From: Tetrastigma voinierianum
Lineage: Eukaryota; Streptophyta; Magnoliopsida; Vitales; Vitaceae
DNA: 64,000 nucleotides
Assembly (NCBI GenBank): GCA_016808115.1
Contig: JAEQBH010004676.1
Coordinates: forward strand, 1-64,000
Direction of reading: 5' to 3'
In this document: positions 9,816-20,629 of the stretch, piece by piece
Layout of the letters: the number at the start of each line of letters is the position of its first letter
Numbering within the stretch: position 1 is the first letter of the stretch
Program-made: the position numbers and the translations under genes
Notes under the pieces: generated by a model
Database searches by the model: none
What the model was told of the DNA's origin: nothing
Seen by the model: the letters and a program-made list of their open reading frames with translations, nothing else

Positions 9816-10538
9816 TGCTAAGAATCCTAGGATATTCTTAGATATTCTCTAATTTATCTCCTTCCTTTCAGACATTATTTTTCTTCCTTTTGTATTTTAT
9901 TTGTTTCTCTTTTTTTTGTCTTCCTAACCTATATAAATAGGTAGGACATATACTGTATTTTACTCACTCACTCATTCAATTAATAAGAAAATCACTCTTT
10001 TCTTCTATCCTTTCACATGGTATCAGAGCTATGGTTGGTTCTGGAGTAAGCCCTCTTTTCCGGCAACCATCTTCTCCAGCGGGCCTTCTCTAACAGACCT
10101 TCCCCGTCGAACCTTCTCCATCAAATCTTCTTCGTCGGATCTTCTCCAATCGCACCTCTCCTCGTCGGCCTTCTCCGTCACCTTCCGTTAGGATCTCTCC
10201 GACGTATCTTCTCCTTCGACCTTCATCAAACCTTCCTCCGCTCTGACCTCCAACGAACCTTCTCCACACCCTCCCACGCGACCCTCTCAGTTGGGCTACA
10301 TATGTAATGTTTTGTGCATATGATTTATATGCTCCAGCTTGATGGGTATTGTTGAGAATCATAGGATATTCATAGAATATTCTAATTTATCTCTTCCTTT
10401 CAGACATTATTTTCTCTTCAGATTTTTTTATTTGCTCTCAGGTCTTCTTAACCTATATAAATAGGTAGGACCTATATTGCATTTTACCTACCTCACTCAT
10501 TCAATTAATAAGAAAACACTCTTTCTTCTATCCTTTCA
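9816..10538 (+). mobile_element. Copia-3, two-LTR deletion derivative
   Basis: Two direct LTRs (9816-10015 and 10350-10538) share TAGGATATTC, CCTTTCAGACATTATTTT, CCTATATAAATAGGTAGGAC (TATA box) and the CTTTCA end. Only about 335 bp lies between them, starting with a perfect TGGTATCAGAGC primer-binding site at 10018-10029. The segment before the second LTR (ATATGCTCCAGCTTGATGGG) resembles a copia 3' end with a worn polypurine tract. All coding sequence has been deleted. It sits in the opposite orientation inside the leader and gag region of Copia-2. I could not find a clear target duplication. Confidence 0.85.
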
Positions 10539-10907
10539 TGTATGTTGGCCTCATTTTGTACTCCAACGAAATAAGAGTGGAAGCACATCAATAAAAGTGG
10601 CCCACACACGTCTAAGGCGTGGATAGACACCTAGAGAGAAGATCGAGGCGTGGAGGTATGTCGATCACTGGATGATGTCGGGGTTCCTCCCAACGCACCA
10701 GGTGGTTGGGTTGCCGATTGGAGATGGAGAAGTTGCCGAAAAAGTTTGTTGGAAAAATTTTTCCTACAGGTAGAAGATTCTAACAACAAAAGGGTCTCTG
10801 TGAGCTACTGGTGTGATGAGGCGTGGCGGCTAACTAGGAAAACACAACCACTATATGAGTTGCCGGAAAAGAAAACACAGCAAAACCCTTACCCTAAGCC
10901 TTCCATG
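10539..10907 (-). other. Copia-2 leader and lost gag region
   Basis: Lies between the Copia-2 primer-binding site and the Copia-3 insertion. It carries no recognisable gag motif. Most of gag has evidently been deleted. Confidence 0.5.
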
Positions 10908-10919
10908 GCTCTGATACCA
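10908..10919 (-). other. Copia-2 primer-binding site
   Basis: The minus-strand sequence TGGTATCAGAGC directly after the 5' LTR is a perfect initiator-Met tRNA complement. Confidence 0.93.
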
Positions 10920-11105
10920 TGTGAAATGAGAGAAGAAAATAATGTTTTTCTTTATTAAATGGATAAATTACATAGTACAGAAACAACTATATATACACAT
11001 CAAGAAGGCATAAAAGCTAAACAAATAAAGCATTAAAAAGGAAGGAAGAATGCATAAGAAAGGAATGATAAAACCAGAGAATATCCTAAGAATATCCGCG
11101 ATTCT

Positions 11106-11110
<5 letters not shown>
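10920..11110 (-). repeat. Copia-2 5' LTR
   Basis: A 191-bp LTR that on the minus strand starts TGTTGAGAATCGC and ends ATTTCACA. It matches the 3' LTR copies at 4473 and 4625. A GTATATATAG TATA-like box lies near 10990. Confidence 0.9.

Positions 11111-11148
<38 letters not shown>
11109..11148. repeat. (TA)n microsatellite
   Basis: About 20 uninterrupted TA units at the Copia-2 insertion site. Confidence 0.97.
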
Positions 11149-11149
<1 letters not shown>

Positions 11150-11151
<2 letters not shown>

Positions 11152-12521
11152 GCAGCTTCTTATTTTATAACGCACTCCTTACATGTTTACAACCATGCTC
11201 CTATCATGTAACCAAAATATGTTGGAGTTCTTTGGATTTCAACAAGGAAAAGAAAAGCATTCCGTTTTTCTTATCCTTCATCAAATATTAGCCCTTTTTT
11301 CCCTGAAATTTTTTTAAAAGGGCAGTCTTTCTTAGCACTTCCACACCTACCAAAACCGCCCCTCTATCAGGGAAAACAAAAGAATGTTTTTTTTTAAGGA
11401 CGTTCCTTCCTTTTTTTAGAAAATTAAGTGTAGCGATTGAAGTTGGGTGATTGTATATGCACCCATAAAACTTCTCTATATCCCCATTCTTTTGGTTATT
11501 GCCAACAAAAATGCATGTGAAATAACGAAAATGCCCTCATCTCCAACTTCCCACCCAGCCCCAAATCTTAACCTCATCTTATTCAAATTTAAAAAATTAA
11601 AAATTAAAAAAAAGAAAAGAAAAGAAAAAGACAGATAGCAAAGGTGGGTATGGCTGCATCTCAAGTGACAGCCTTCCAATGGTCAGCATTGCACATACTT
11701 TTTTCTTTCTTTCTTTATTTCTTCTTTTTTTTTTTTTCTTTTTTTTAAAAATAGCAGATGGGGCTTAAATTGAAAGTGGTGGTTTCAGGAGGGAGCGATG
11801 GTGGTGGATTAAGGAATAGAAGAGAGGAAAATGTCAAAAATGGAGCATAAGAGAAAGAAAGGGGTTAGGGTTTAAGGTTGAAGATGAGAGTATCTCATAA
11901 ATTTAGATGCTCATTTTTGTTAATAAACCAAAACAAGAAAAGAAAAACAAAAACAAAGGCAAGGTGCACCAAGAGACTTTATGGGTGCATATGGGATCAA
12001 TTCTTAAAGTTTTGTTTCTTTGCTAAAGAGAGTGCAAATGACCAAAATGGGATGTCTTCCTAAAAATGTGAAGTAGCAAATATTTTCACTTAGGAAGCTG
12101 GGGCACTTTATCATTTTTCTGGAAGAATAAACTGCAAATGAAATTATATTTTAAAAAATTGATAGAAATGAAAGTTCCCTCCCAAAATGAAACAGGAAAA
12201 AAGCATTAGTAAACCTAGCAGAACACCAAGACTACAGACTCCACACAAATAGATCATTGGTGACAAAATTAGGTAACCAAGTTGAACAGACAGCATAATT
12301 CTTCTTTCAAATTCCTAAGCAAAATATTACAAAGTAAGAAATGACAGTATTAAATGTGAATAAGTTCTGATGCTGCAAAGGATCTCAATACTTTTTCATA
12401 AAATAGCTTAACAAGCTTCAATCGGGATCTCAATCGTAGCAAGATATGCTTTATAGAACTCACACATATGGAAAGAAACAAAAGAAAATAAAAAAGCATG
12501 CTAAAGAACCTCTTGGCTCAC
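11150..12521. other. Non-coding sequence downstream of the ceramide kinase exons
   Basis: About 1.4 kb of AT-rich, homopolymer-rich sequence (poly-A/T runs near 11370, 11580-11620 and 11700-11760). I searched the minus strand for the next ceramide kinase exon (a glycine-rich GGDG block) and did not find it. It is therefore either intron 5 or the edge of a truncation. Confidence 0.6.
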
Positions 12522-12614
12522 CACTGCTATCACCCCATCATATGAATTAAGTTCTTCATTTGAAATAGTGGCCATCACATCAAATGCATGTCCTGCTCTC
12601 TGTGTCACTATCAC
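12522..12614 (-). CDS. CERK: Ceramide kinase exon 5 (last visible)
   Basis: Exactly 93 bp (31 codons) between the acceptor TCCTGCAG and the donor GTGAGC. It encodes VIVTQRAGHAFDVMA and NSYDGVIAV. In the family the next exon begins with the catalytic GGDG, which is not in the window. Confidence 0.9.
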
Positions 12615-15600
12615 CTGCAGGAGTCCCAACCAGCTGTAAAAGGAGAACCATGGACATATTTGACATAAACTAAAAGTGTAACAACTAGTGCATGTCTCTT
12701 TTAAGTAGGGAGAGTGCAATCTCAATTTCCACAACAAGAAAAATGAACATTAAAACAAGAAATATAAAAGGTTCCAATTTTCAATAATAACTAAATGAAC
12801 ATGATGCGAGCATGCTTACATTATTAGCATCCTAACCTTGGGTCAAAACACCCTTTGATCTCCAGAAACAGATAACCCTGGTTCTCTCTAGTTGTGAACA
12901 TACCAATCCAGTCCCACATACAGAACAAATGAAAAAAAAAATGATAATAGATATCATTGTTTCCAGACTCTAAAATAGGAACAACATCAGCATCTCAAGC
13001 TGCAAAACATCAAACCCCTATACATGACATATGCCAAATGCATCCTAACATAACTAAATCCATAAAATTCTTCCCGTCAAATGTTTAGAAGTCACACACA
13101 TTGTAATAAAAGAGTCATGACCAATGTACTACAGATTCACCTTTGTTTTCACTTTAGCATGTGAAAATATAGGAGCCACGGTTTGCCAAGTTCTACAGCC
13201 ATTCCCTTTCCCACTCATTGGGTGAACAAAAACCTAGTCAAGCAATTCTGAGGAAAAATTAGCCACTACTTTAGATCCACTGTGTAAGCCATCAAAGAAA
13301 GGGAACAATGAGGACAAAAAATTGGAACATTTGTTAAATGTTAAAACATACAAGAAGGCTCTGAGGTCTCCCAGTTTCCATCTTCAGTAAAGCATTGATT
13401 TGATTCACCCACATCTGACACGTCTGCAAATCCTTGTGGCCAAAGGTGTACACAGTCAAAATCAAACAGAAGGTCGCATTTTGACTTTGACCGTGCACTG
13501 TGAAACGGTACATCTGCATCAATGAAGATAATGAATCTCACTTTCAACATAATCACAGATCACCCAAAAAGGGATATAAGTTGATAACAAGGTCGCTAAG
13601 AACAAGAAATACAATAACCTCAGTTTCATGACGCTTCAGACATCCTCCAGGATTTGAAAGAACCGATTCATGAATCAAACCCCAGTTAATGAACTCAAGA
13701 GCATACATATCAGAAAATTTGATCTCAGTTTCACTTTTCGAAATGAGTTTTATGCCCAAACATGATAATCCATCCTGCTCCTAGCACACATAAAAAGATG
13801 TTAAGAAGTAAAAAGTTAAACAATCAGATCAACCTTGGTAAATGGTCTGAGACAGATCTTAAATAGGAATGCATGTAATGTTTTTGAGAAAAGAAAAACC
13901 TGTCAAGTGGTAGGAACCAGCAAAAATAAATAAATAACCTAATACCCTCACCAGAAAAAAAAAAAGAAAAAGAAAAGAAAAAGGACCAGTGACAGATGAT
14001 TATTTCACTGTTTAGATGATAGTTGGAACCACTCCACTTAACTAGTTATTAAGTAAATGGAAAATAAGACAACAGTACCTTTGGTGTATTTGATCCTATA
14101 AATTTTCATTAATTCTTATAGAAAGAAACGATGAGAGCCCAATGCAGAGGATCAAGCAGCGCCTTTTCTTCTGTGAGGTGGAAAGAACCCTGTTTCCTCA
14201 CCATGAGAAATCCGATGTCATCATGTTTAATGGCATAAAACATTTCTTTAGATGCTATCCTGACACAGGTCCCTTCTGTCTCCTACTCGCCTCTGCAGCA
14301 GGTAAAACCTGGACGGCATAACTCCTTAAGTGGTAGCTAATTCATAACAATTTAGGTGACGCTCTGCCATTATTCTCAGGTTCCTAATCCTCATCTTCTC
14401 CGGATATGGATTAATTTTGTAAAGAAATGGAAACCAAATGCATAACTAGATTTCATCAAACTAAATTTAAGCATGACAATTTCACCAATTCTGTGAAGCT
14501 TAGTGTGCATACTTGTCTTCAGTCCAGACTTCAATTTTTTCCTTCTTGGGTAAACATTTTAAGATTTGTTAAAAGGAATTTGATGCAGATAGATTTTAAG
14601 ATATACATGAAAAAAAGAGAATTTTTATTAGTTGCAATTAGAGTTAAATTAGGGTTAATAGTTTGAGTCAAATTATGATTATTAGTTAGAAAATGAATTT
14701 TAATTTAAATTAGGATTATCATTTAGAGTGAAATTATGATTCTTTTTGTTAGATTCAAAGTAGGGTTTGAGTCATATTAGTTTATTAAAATTTTAGTACA
14801 TTTAGGATTTCTTGGAGAACCCTATAAATAGGGCTAATTGATGTAAGTCAAGGACAGTTTTTTTTTAGTAATAATATTTCATCTTTTTGCAATCTTTGCA
14901 ACTTCCAATGGTGAGACTCCATTGACTTTCTTCTAGGTGAGACTCCTAGAAGACCTTAGTGAGATTCTAAGGTTTCTACCTATCCCCTACGGTATATTCT
15001 TTCTATTTTTATTATCTAATTTTCTCCCTATCACATCTTTTATCTATATATATTTTGATTTTACCCTTGTTCCTTTTTCCCTAAACCCTAAATTAGAAAA
15101 CCCTTCTTCACCCACCTCGCTTGTAGGCAACCTTTGTAGGGCTGTCCTACATCAGAATTTGCTGAACCTGACTAAAAAAATAAGTTCAAGAACCAACCAC
15201 TAAGCCAGCCTACATGCTTTGCTTTTCAATAATAACCATAAAGAACTTCATGTCTCACTACAAATCCCAACTCAAGAAGCCCAAAAGTAAACCATTAGTT
15301 TATCCCACACTTCTCATATCAAATAATAGATAAACCTGCTACATGTGGATTGCATCAAGGCATCCAGAGTAACTAGATTCAAGTCTACAGAAAATGAAGC
15401 CTCTTCATTGTAATTGAGATTTCAATTGAGGATGAGAGATTTCTCCAACAAAAGCATCAAGAAAGGGCAACACATTGTAATCATAAAACATAAACATGAA
15501 CAATCTAGAAAAAACCATTTGATTGATCAATCTCTCAGCCACAAAACAATGTTATAATCTATGGAATTAACCAAAAATTCAATCGACGATGATCAAAATA

Positions 15601-15899
15601 CAATAATCGGGATACAATTTTGAAATTTTTTACTTCCCAATTAGTCTAATAACTACAATCTGTAACAAAACCAGTAGAATGAACCAACAAAAAAAAAAGA
15701 ACGAATAAATAAACAAACAATCATACTGTAATGCATAAAGGATTCAAATTATGTAAATATATAAAAATACAGGAGACACAATCAAATCTCACGTTATGAA
15801 CGGACTCCAGCAGTTTCCAGGACAAGCCATCGGAATTAAGAGTGAGAGAGACTTCTCCGAAATGTTCCAAGAAGAGATTTGAGTTCAAAACTGATCCAT
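12522..15899 (-). CDS. CERK: Ceramide kinase (ACD5/CERK-like), 5' part only, five exons
   Basis: A lipid kinase that phosphorylates ceramide to ceramide-1-phosphate; the plant orthologue (ACD5) restrains programmed cell death. Five exons on the minus strand, each with GT-AG borders and keeping frame: 15899-15793, 13774-13619, 13513-13352, 13233-13141 and 12614-12522. They encode the N-terminal PH-like region (WGLIHESVLSNPGGC, YTFGHKDLQTCQMWVNQIN), then the start of the diacylglycerol-kinase-type catalytic domain (VHPMSGKGNGCRTW, QRAGHAFDVM, YDGVIAV). The catalytic GGDG block and the C-terminal half are absent before Copia-2. The first exon has a one-base frame break near the ATG. It is either a gene split by retrotransposons in intron 5 or a truncated pseudogene. 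Identification rests on remembered family motifs, not a search. Confidence 0.85.
13141..13233 (-). CDS. CERK: Ceramide kinase exon 4
   Basis: Exactly 93 bp (31 codons) between the acceptor GACTAG and the donor GTGAAT. VFVHPMSGKGNGCRTWQTV holds the P-x-SG-x-G type nucleotide-binding start of the lipid-kinase catalytic domain. Confidence 0.9.
13352..13513 (-). CDS. CERK: Ceramide kinase exon 3
   Basis: Exactly 162 bp (54 codons) between the acceptor GATGCAG and the donor GTATGT. It encodes MYRFTVHG and YTFGHKDLQTCQMWVNQIN, highly characteristic of plant ceramide kinase, and ends in GRPQSLL. Confidence 0.9.
13619..13774 (-). CDS. CERK: Ceramide kinase exon 2
   Basis: Exactly 156 bp (52 codons) after the acceptor GGAGCAG. 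It encodes SCLGIKLIS, FSDMYALEFINWGLIH and PGGCLKRHETE, the first part of the PH-like region. The donor is GTTATT, a weak but legal GT. Confidence 0.85.
14147..14290 (-). pseudogene. Unassigned coding-like fragment in ceramide kinase intron 1
   Basis: The minus strand is open and protein-like from about 14290 to 14110: MFYAIKHDDIGFLMVRKQG followed by EEKALLDPLHWALI. The base composition is higher in G+C than the surrounding intron, and a CTGCAG/GTAAAA boundary lies at one end. I do not recognise the family. It could be a processed fragment of another host gene or an unrelated exon. Confidence 0.35.
14749..15151 (+). repeat. Possible solo LTR in ceramide kinase intron 1
   Basis: It starts TGTTAGATTC and may end at CCTACATCA. 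It contains a promoter-like CCTATAAATAGGG (about 14819) followed by a T-rich stretch and short repeated GTGAGACTCC / GTGAGATTC motifs. No second copy and no clear target duplication are visible, so boundaries and identity are tentative. Confidence 0.3.
15152..15786. other. Ceramide kinase intron 1, first part
   Basis: AT-rich intron sequence immediately after exon 1. I see no exon or repeat in it. Confidence 0.6.
15793..15899 (-). CDS. CERK: Ceramide kinase exon 1
   Basis: The minus strand reads NSNLFLEHFGEVSLTLNSDG, then SWKLLESVHN up to a GTGAGA donor (15792-15787). This is the family's N-terminus. The only nearby in-context start is ATG at 15899-15897, which is one base out of frame with the rest; a TAG lies upstream in the coding frame. 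Either a base is missing from the assembly just after the ATG or the allele is frameshifted. Confidence 0.72.
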
Positions 15900-16917
15900 C
15901 ACCTCTGCCGTGCCCTGTGTGTGAGGACTATCTTCATTTGTATCCATCTGTGAAATATGAATGTGAGGGGATTTCTGAAATTCCAGAAGAAAATCCAGAA
16001 ATTCAAAATTGGGTTCTAAGATTTTCAGTAGATGCTCATTTGGAGAAAACGTACGTTGATGGATTCATTTAGTCTTCAGTCTGAATGTCCGTACACAAAT
16101 CTCGCGTTTCGGGTCCGATTCCGATACCGGGTCAAGTAGGTCATAGTACCCATGATCCATCCACGACAATTATTAACCTCCCACGTCATTTTAACAAAAA
16201 TACTCTTATGATTTAAAAAAAAAAAAACATTATCTTCTACGAGACACTTATAAATAAATAAAACAATAAAAGTATTTTGTCCGAATACTTATTCTATTAA
16301 AAAATATGAAAATAGTTAAATTTACAAATTTTGAATTATTTGAGTTTTTTTATCCAAATATTTCTTATCAAAATATCGGTTTAGATGGATATATCATTTT
16401 ACAGATACATCGGATTGATATTTTTACATAAATATGATCAAATAAATATTTTATAAATTAAAAAAAAATACTAAACTAAAAAGAATATTTGTATTTGTTA
16501 TTTTGATAAGTATAATGAATAATATTTGTTTTTTAAAAAAAATATTTAAGATTCATTTACCGTATTTATATTTGTTTATTATAAAAATAAAATTATTTTT
16601 ATTAAAATATTTTTTGTCATATTTTAGATAAATAGTTATATTATTTTATATAAAATATTTTATTTGAGATTTAAGGGGTGAGACTGGATTACGATTTTTA
16701 ATGACTTCACTAACACATATAAAAGTTTTATAAAAATCACAGACAGATTACGGGCCTTAAAAAACTATATAAAAATCACACAGTATTCACTAAGACTTTA
16801 TAAAACTTTAAGCCTATAAGCTTAAGCCACACAGATTCGACACATTCTTTTAGCACTTTGTTCATGTTTACGACGTATTAGACAAGACTTTTATAAACTT
16901 TCTAAAAGTATACAATC
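15900..16917 (-). promoter_or_regulatory. Upstream region of ceramide kinase
   Basis: About 1 kb between the start codon and the Tat-like LTR. The proximal 180 bp is of mixed composition with upstream ATGs (for example at about 15945 and 16070, minus strand). Beyond 16200 it is very AT-rich. I cannot place a transcription start or TATA box reliably. Confidence 0.45.
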
Positions 16918-17535
16918 TGATGGTGCCTAAAATAAAAGCAGCCCACAGGCCCAAATGGAATGGCCTCGACACGGCAAGATCCTCCACGATCGCGCAGGCT
17001 TCCCACCGGAACTCTACCATAAAGACGCCTTGCTCACCCTACACACCAGGTCGAAACTAAGCCTAGTGGGCCGAACTAGTGACGAGGGTAATCCACTGAC
17101 CGCCAGATGAGCCGTAAGAAAACAAAGCACTTCATATGCGTGACACAATATCAATTAAGGAAAGAAGGATCCCCCATGGTTACGGCCTTCTAATTATCCT
17201 CTAAACATCTCGGGTTACCGATATGAAGAAAGATCCCCTACCCAATCTTATGACAATCGTGACATCATCCAATATGAAAGCTCATCGTGACTACTCCAAT
17301 TATAAATATCAGCAAACCACCAACAAAAGGTACGCAAAACATAACGCCACTAACAGTTGAATTCTTTCCTTTCCATAAAAAAGAAATTGACTTAGGCATC
17401 AGAGAGCCGGCAGGCACACCCCCGCCGGATCATCCTTACAGTGCAGGTTGCAGGTTATACGACAACCCAGCCCGACAAATCGGGCCAGCAGCTCCTAGAG
17501 GCTCCAACCCAATATCGATAGAAAATTCGCCATCA
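16918..17535 (+). repeat. Tat-like 5' LTR
   Basis: It starts TGATGG and ends CCATCA, giving TGATG/CATCA inverted ends, directly before the primer-binding site. There is no second copy in the window, so the left edge rests on the termini alone. Confidence 0.6.
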
Positions 17536-17538
17536 TTT

Positions 17539-17556
17539 TGGCACTGTCTATGGGAA
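17539..17556 (+). other. Tat-like primer-binding site
   Basis: TGGCACTGTCTATGGGAA is the usual Tat-clade leader (normally TGGCGCCGTCTGTGGGAA), with a few changes. Confidence 0.75.
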
Positions 17557-17590
17557 CGACTGTTCCTTTACAAATAAACTGATTTCTCAA

Positions 17591-17903
17591 TGACTGGTGG
17601 TATCAACTCGAAACATGAGCAAGAGTCACGCCAACCCCCCTAAGGACACAAGACCAACAGACGACGCGATTTTCTAACCGAGATGTTCCCGGAGCTCTCC
17701 ACGCTAGCAATGAGATGGAGGCTCTCCGCCTCATCAATCAACGCTCACGAGGAGTCAAGGAACTCACCGTGACAGTGCAATGGCCACGGGATGAACAACA
17801 GGCCATGGAGGCCACAATACCATACCACAAGAGGAGCAACAACACCTCGGCGCCCCCCGGGACGATGACAGAGGAGGAGAAAATAGCCGGACCAGATGGC
17901 ATG
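17591..17903 (+). pseudogene. Tat-like gag, N-terminal part
   Basis: It starts at the ATG at 17591 (MTGGINSKHEQESR) and passes through a stop and a frame change into MEALRLINQRSRGVKEL at 17715. The C-terminal side resumes at 20625 after the solo LTR. Gag would form the virus-like particle. Several frame breaks are present even without the insertion. Confidence 0.7.
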
Positions 17904-20624
17904 TGTACGACTTCTAAAGCCGAATTTACTCGACATGCAGTCCCGGGTCCTAGTCCGACTCTCTGCTTTATTCTTTGTTATTCCGCGTTAAATTTTCTTT
18001 TCAGCCGCGACTCGAATCTCCTCGGCCCGTTCTCGTCGGCGGATCTCGAACCGAAGCTCGCTTATTTCTCCGACGTTCATTTATCTTATCAAAACATTTT
18101 ATTACTTGTTTAGTCGCGGTAAGTTAAGCCGTTAAGTAAGCCCATATCATTTGCACCAAAGGTTTCGTAGGGCTTCATAAACACAACAAAATACATTTGC
18201 AGTGAAAGAAGATTTATGCCCTTTTCGTAATGACAGTACAAAAACAAAAAGCCTGTGGTTTAACCTTTTGTTTGAAGTTAAAACATCACTTGCTCAAAAG
18301 ATGATATGCAAATACGTGAGTATACATATTCATACGCCGGCATTTTCTAGTATGATTTCTTTTTTTATAGCTGCGCTTATTCTGCCTTCTTTTATTTACA
18401 GGCTCGCGCAGGCGTATAAACTACACGCCAGTTACTCTTCACTGCTTAGTGAGTTTACATGCTTCGAGTTTTCTCAATAAATTACGGGCATTTGTATTTA
18501 ACATTAATCATATGTTTGCTGGCACAATATATACTACGTTGTTTATTCGCATGCCACATGTTAAATATTTAATATAATATATCATGCAGCTAATGTAAAT
18601 ACCACATTACCAGACTCATGATAAGCATACTCATGTGTCTCATATACTGCCAACGCCGGCTATTTCACTTTGACTATTCACTCCGCATTTCTAACGGATT
18701 CCGTTTAATGAATCCCGCCCTTATTATCATTCGGTGATGTGCTTTCACATTTGGTTTGTCTCTCATCACGACGATAATGTTGCGCACCCCGACATGTGGT
18801 ATCATTTTTATCGATTTCGTCTCCCATCATGACGGATGTCGCTTGCGCACCCCGGCGTGGTAACAATTAAATGTCATACGCCATCACGACGATCCAGACC
18901 GTGATCTCGCTAAGTGGGGACATTTTTTTTCAATGTTACGCCAACATGACGCGATGTCGAGCGTATCTCGACAGTGGGACATCGACAACCTCAAGGTGCC
19001 AGGACGGATGCCGATTGGTGCATCTGCCGCGATTCATTTCGGCATAACACTCAGCCACTTACGCCTCCGCTTGATGAACTCGCCCTATCATTCACTTTTT
19101 CACTGACTCTCAAATATCACATTCACCTATGCTATTCACTGCATATCTTTTCAAAGCATATACTCACCCATTTACTTACTATATAATATTCATGCATTCT
19201 CATTCTCATAGTTACTTGGTAAACTACCAAAATACTTGAAATAAGAATAGAGTTAGAGAACAAACCGAAGCTGTCGAATCTAGCTTCCTTCTCTTCGATC
19301 TCGGTCCTAGGTTAGGCGATCATCACCCGTCCTTAGTCAATAACATTCACGCCACTCTTAGTGGATAAACAATTGTTAAACAATTTTAGTGAATTATAAA
19401 TTTATTTTTGTTAAAAGTCTTTAAGTAAGACACTAAGTCTCGCCTCAAGACGATCCTAAGTTAAGGAAGCGAAGCTACGAGGCGACGAGGTACGATACAT
19501 TTTTCACTTAGTTCTAACCTTAATTGAACCCCCATTATTCATTTCTAGGGTCCCTAAACCATCGAGATACGAATACGGGGCTTAATGGTGCGAAACATGT
19601 CCAAACAAGGTTGTCGGACAACCCGCATCGCACACCTCGACCTATACCCCAGACAAAAGTGCTGCCCATCGCATACCTGCACGATACAGCCTTTAACCTC
19701 GCATCGTACACCTCTACGGTTTGGCCCAAAACAACTGATTTTTAGCATTAATCATTTTTTCATCCACCAATCATCCTCTAACTGCCTCATTCAAATCCAC
19801 CATGGAATTCCAATTAAACAACTTCCAAAAGTGGTTTAGACTCAATAAATCCATTTTCCCCATGTTGTAGCTTTCTTTTTCCCCAAAAATTAAAAATCAT
19901 AATGAAGAAGCTGTGGTTTGATTTACCTTATCTCTTCAAATCTCTCCTCTCTCTCCATACAGCCGATCTTCTTAGGAGCAAGAATTGAATCAAACTCAAC
20001 CAAAGCCCATTTCTTGCAAACCCTAGCGCTTTCTCCCCTCCATTTCTCCTCCCCTTCTCCAAAAACGGATGGCTCAATAAAATGAGCCCCTACACTTCAA
20101 GCCTGGTCTTTATCAATCCACTTAAGTGTAAGGCCTTGTTCGCCTATACACTTTTTATCATTTCTCATTTTTCCTTTTTGCTCTTAAATCACTTATTCTC
20201 TCTTAAGGCCATGTTTGGCTCAAAAACCCATTATTTCATTTTAAGTCTCCTATTAATCCACTTTGATCATTCAATAAATCCAAAATTTTCCATTTTTGAC
20301 ATTCTAACTCTTTATTTCACTCTTCCTTATCATTTATCATTTATCATTTATTCTCATTAGCATTTAAGCTAATATTCGACCTCTTAGATCCTCATTTTAC
20401 AAATTTCCACATTTTCCTTTTTTCATTTGTTTACTTCGGTTCAATCAATTTCTCAATTTAGCATATAATATTCAATCATATGCCCACACTTTAAATTTAC
20501 ATTTCACAATTTGTAAATTTATCAATTTTCCCGGAAAAAAAAAAACCCAAGTTTGGCTCAATTCATACCCAGAATATATAATAAAATTATTATAAAAATT
20601 CTAGGATATTTTTTGGGCGTTACA
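17904..20624 (-). repeat. Solo LTR S1 (Tekay/Del-like, 2.7 kb)
   Basis: A 2,721-bp LTR with no internal region. On the minus strand it starts TGTAACGCCCAAAAAATATCC and ends in GTCGTACA. The perfect 5-bp duplication GCATG is at 17899-17903 and 20625-20629. It is the same family as S2 and S3. It has no coding content, only an internal array of degenerate CATGACGGATGC-type repeats. Solo LTRs arise when the two LTRs of one element recombine. Confidence 0.93.
18770..19040. repeat. Degenerate tandem repeats inside S1
   Basis: Repeated blocks of the form CATCACGACGATNN...GCGCACCCCG recur every 60 or so bases. They are the counterparts of the clearer arrays in S2 and S3. Confidence 0.65.
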
Positions 20625-20629
20625 GCATG

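Larger units (their letters stand above)
4473..11110 (-). mobile_element. Copia-2, nested-into Ty1/copia element
   Basis: A minus-strand copia element with its 5' LTR at 10920-11110, primer-binding site at 10908-10919, protease and proximal integrase at 8750-9450, distal integrase at 6990-7430, RT around 5200-6270, RNase H at 4810-5050 and 3' LTR at 4473-4803. It is flanked on both sides by TATAT, which fits a 5-bp duplication but lies in simple sequence. Three later elements interrupt it: a TRIM, a PIF/Harbinger-like element and an opposite-strand copia remnant. Most of gag is lost and all domains are frameshifted. Confidence 0.9.

Noticed and set aside
10018..10029. TGGTATCAGAGC sites as tRNA gene fragments
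   Set aside because: They sit directly after LTR termini, so they are primer-binding sites.
11447..11679. Short basic frames near 11450-11680
   Set aside because: They come from A/T and A/G homopolymer tracts and show no conserved pattern.
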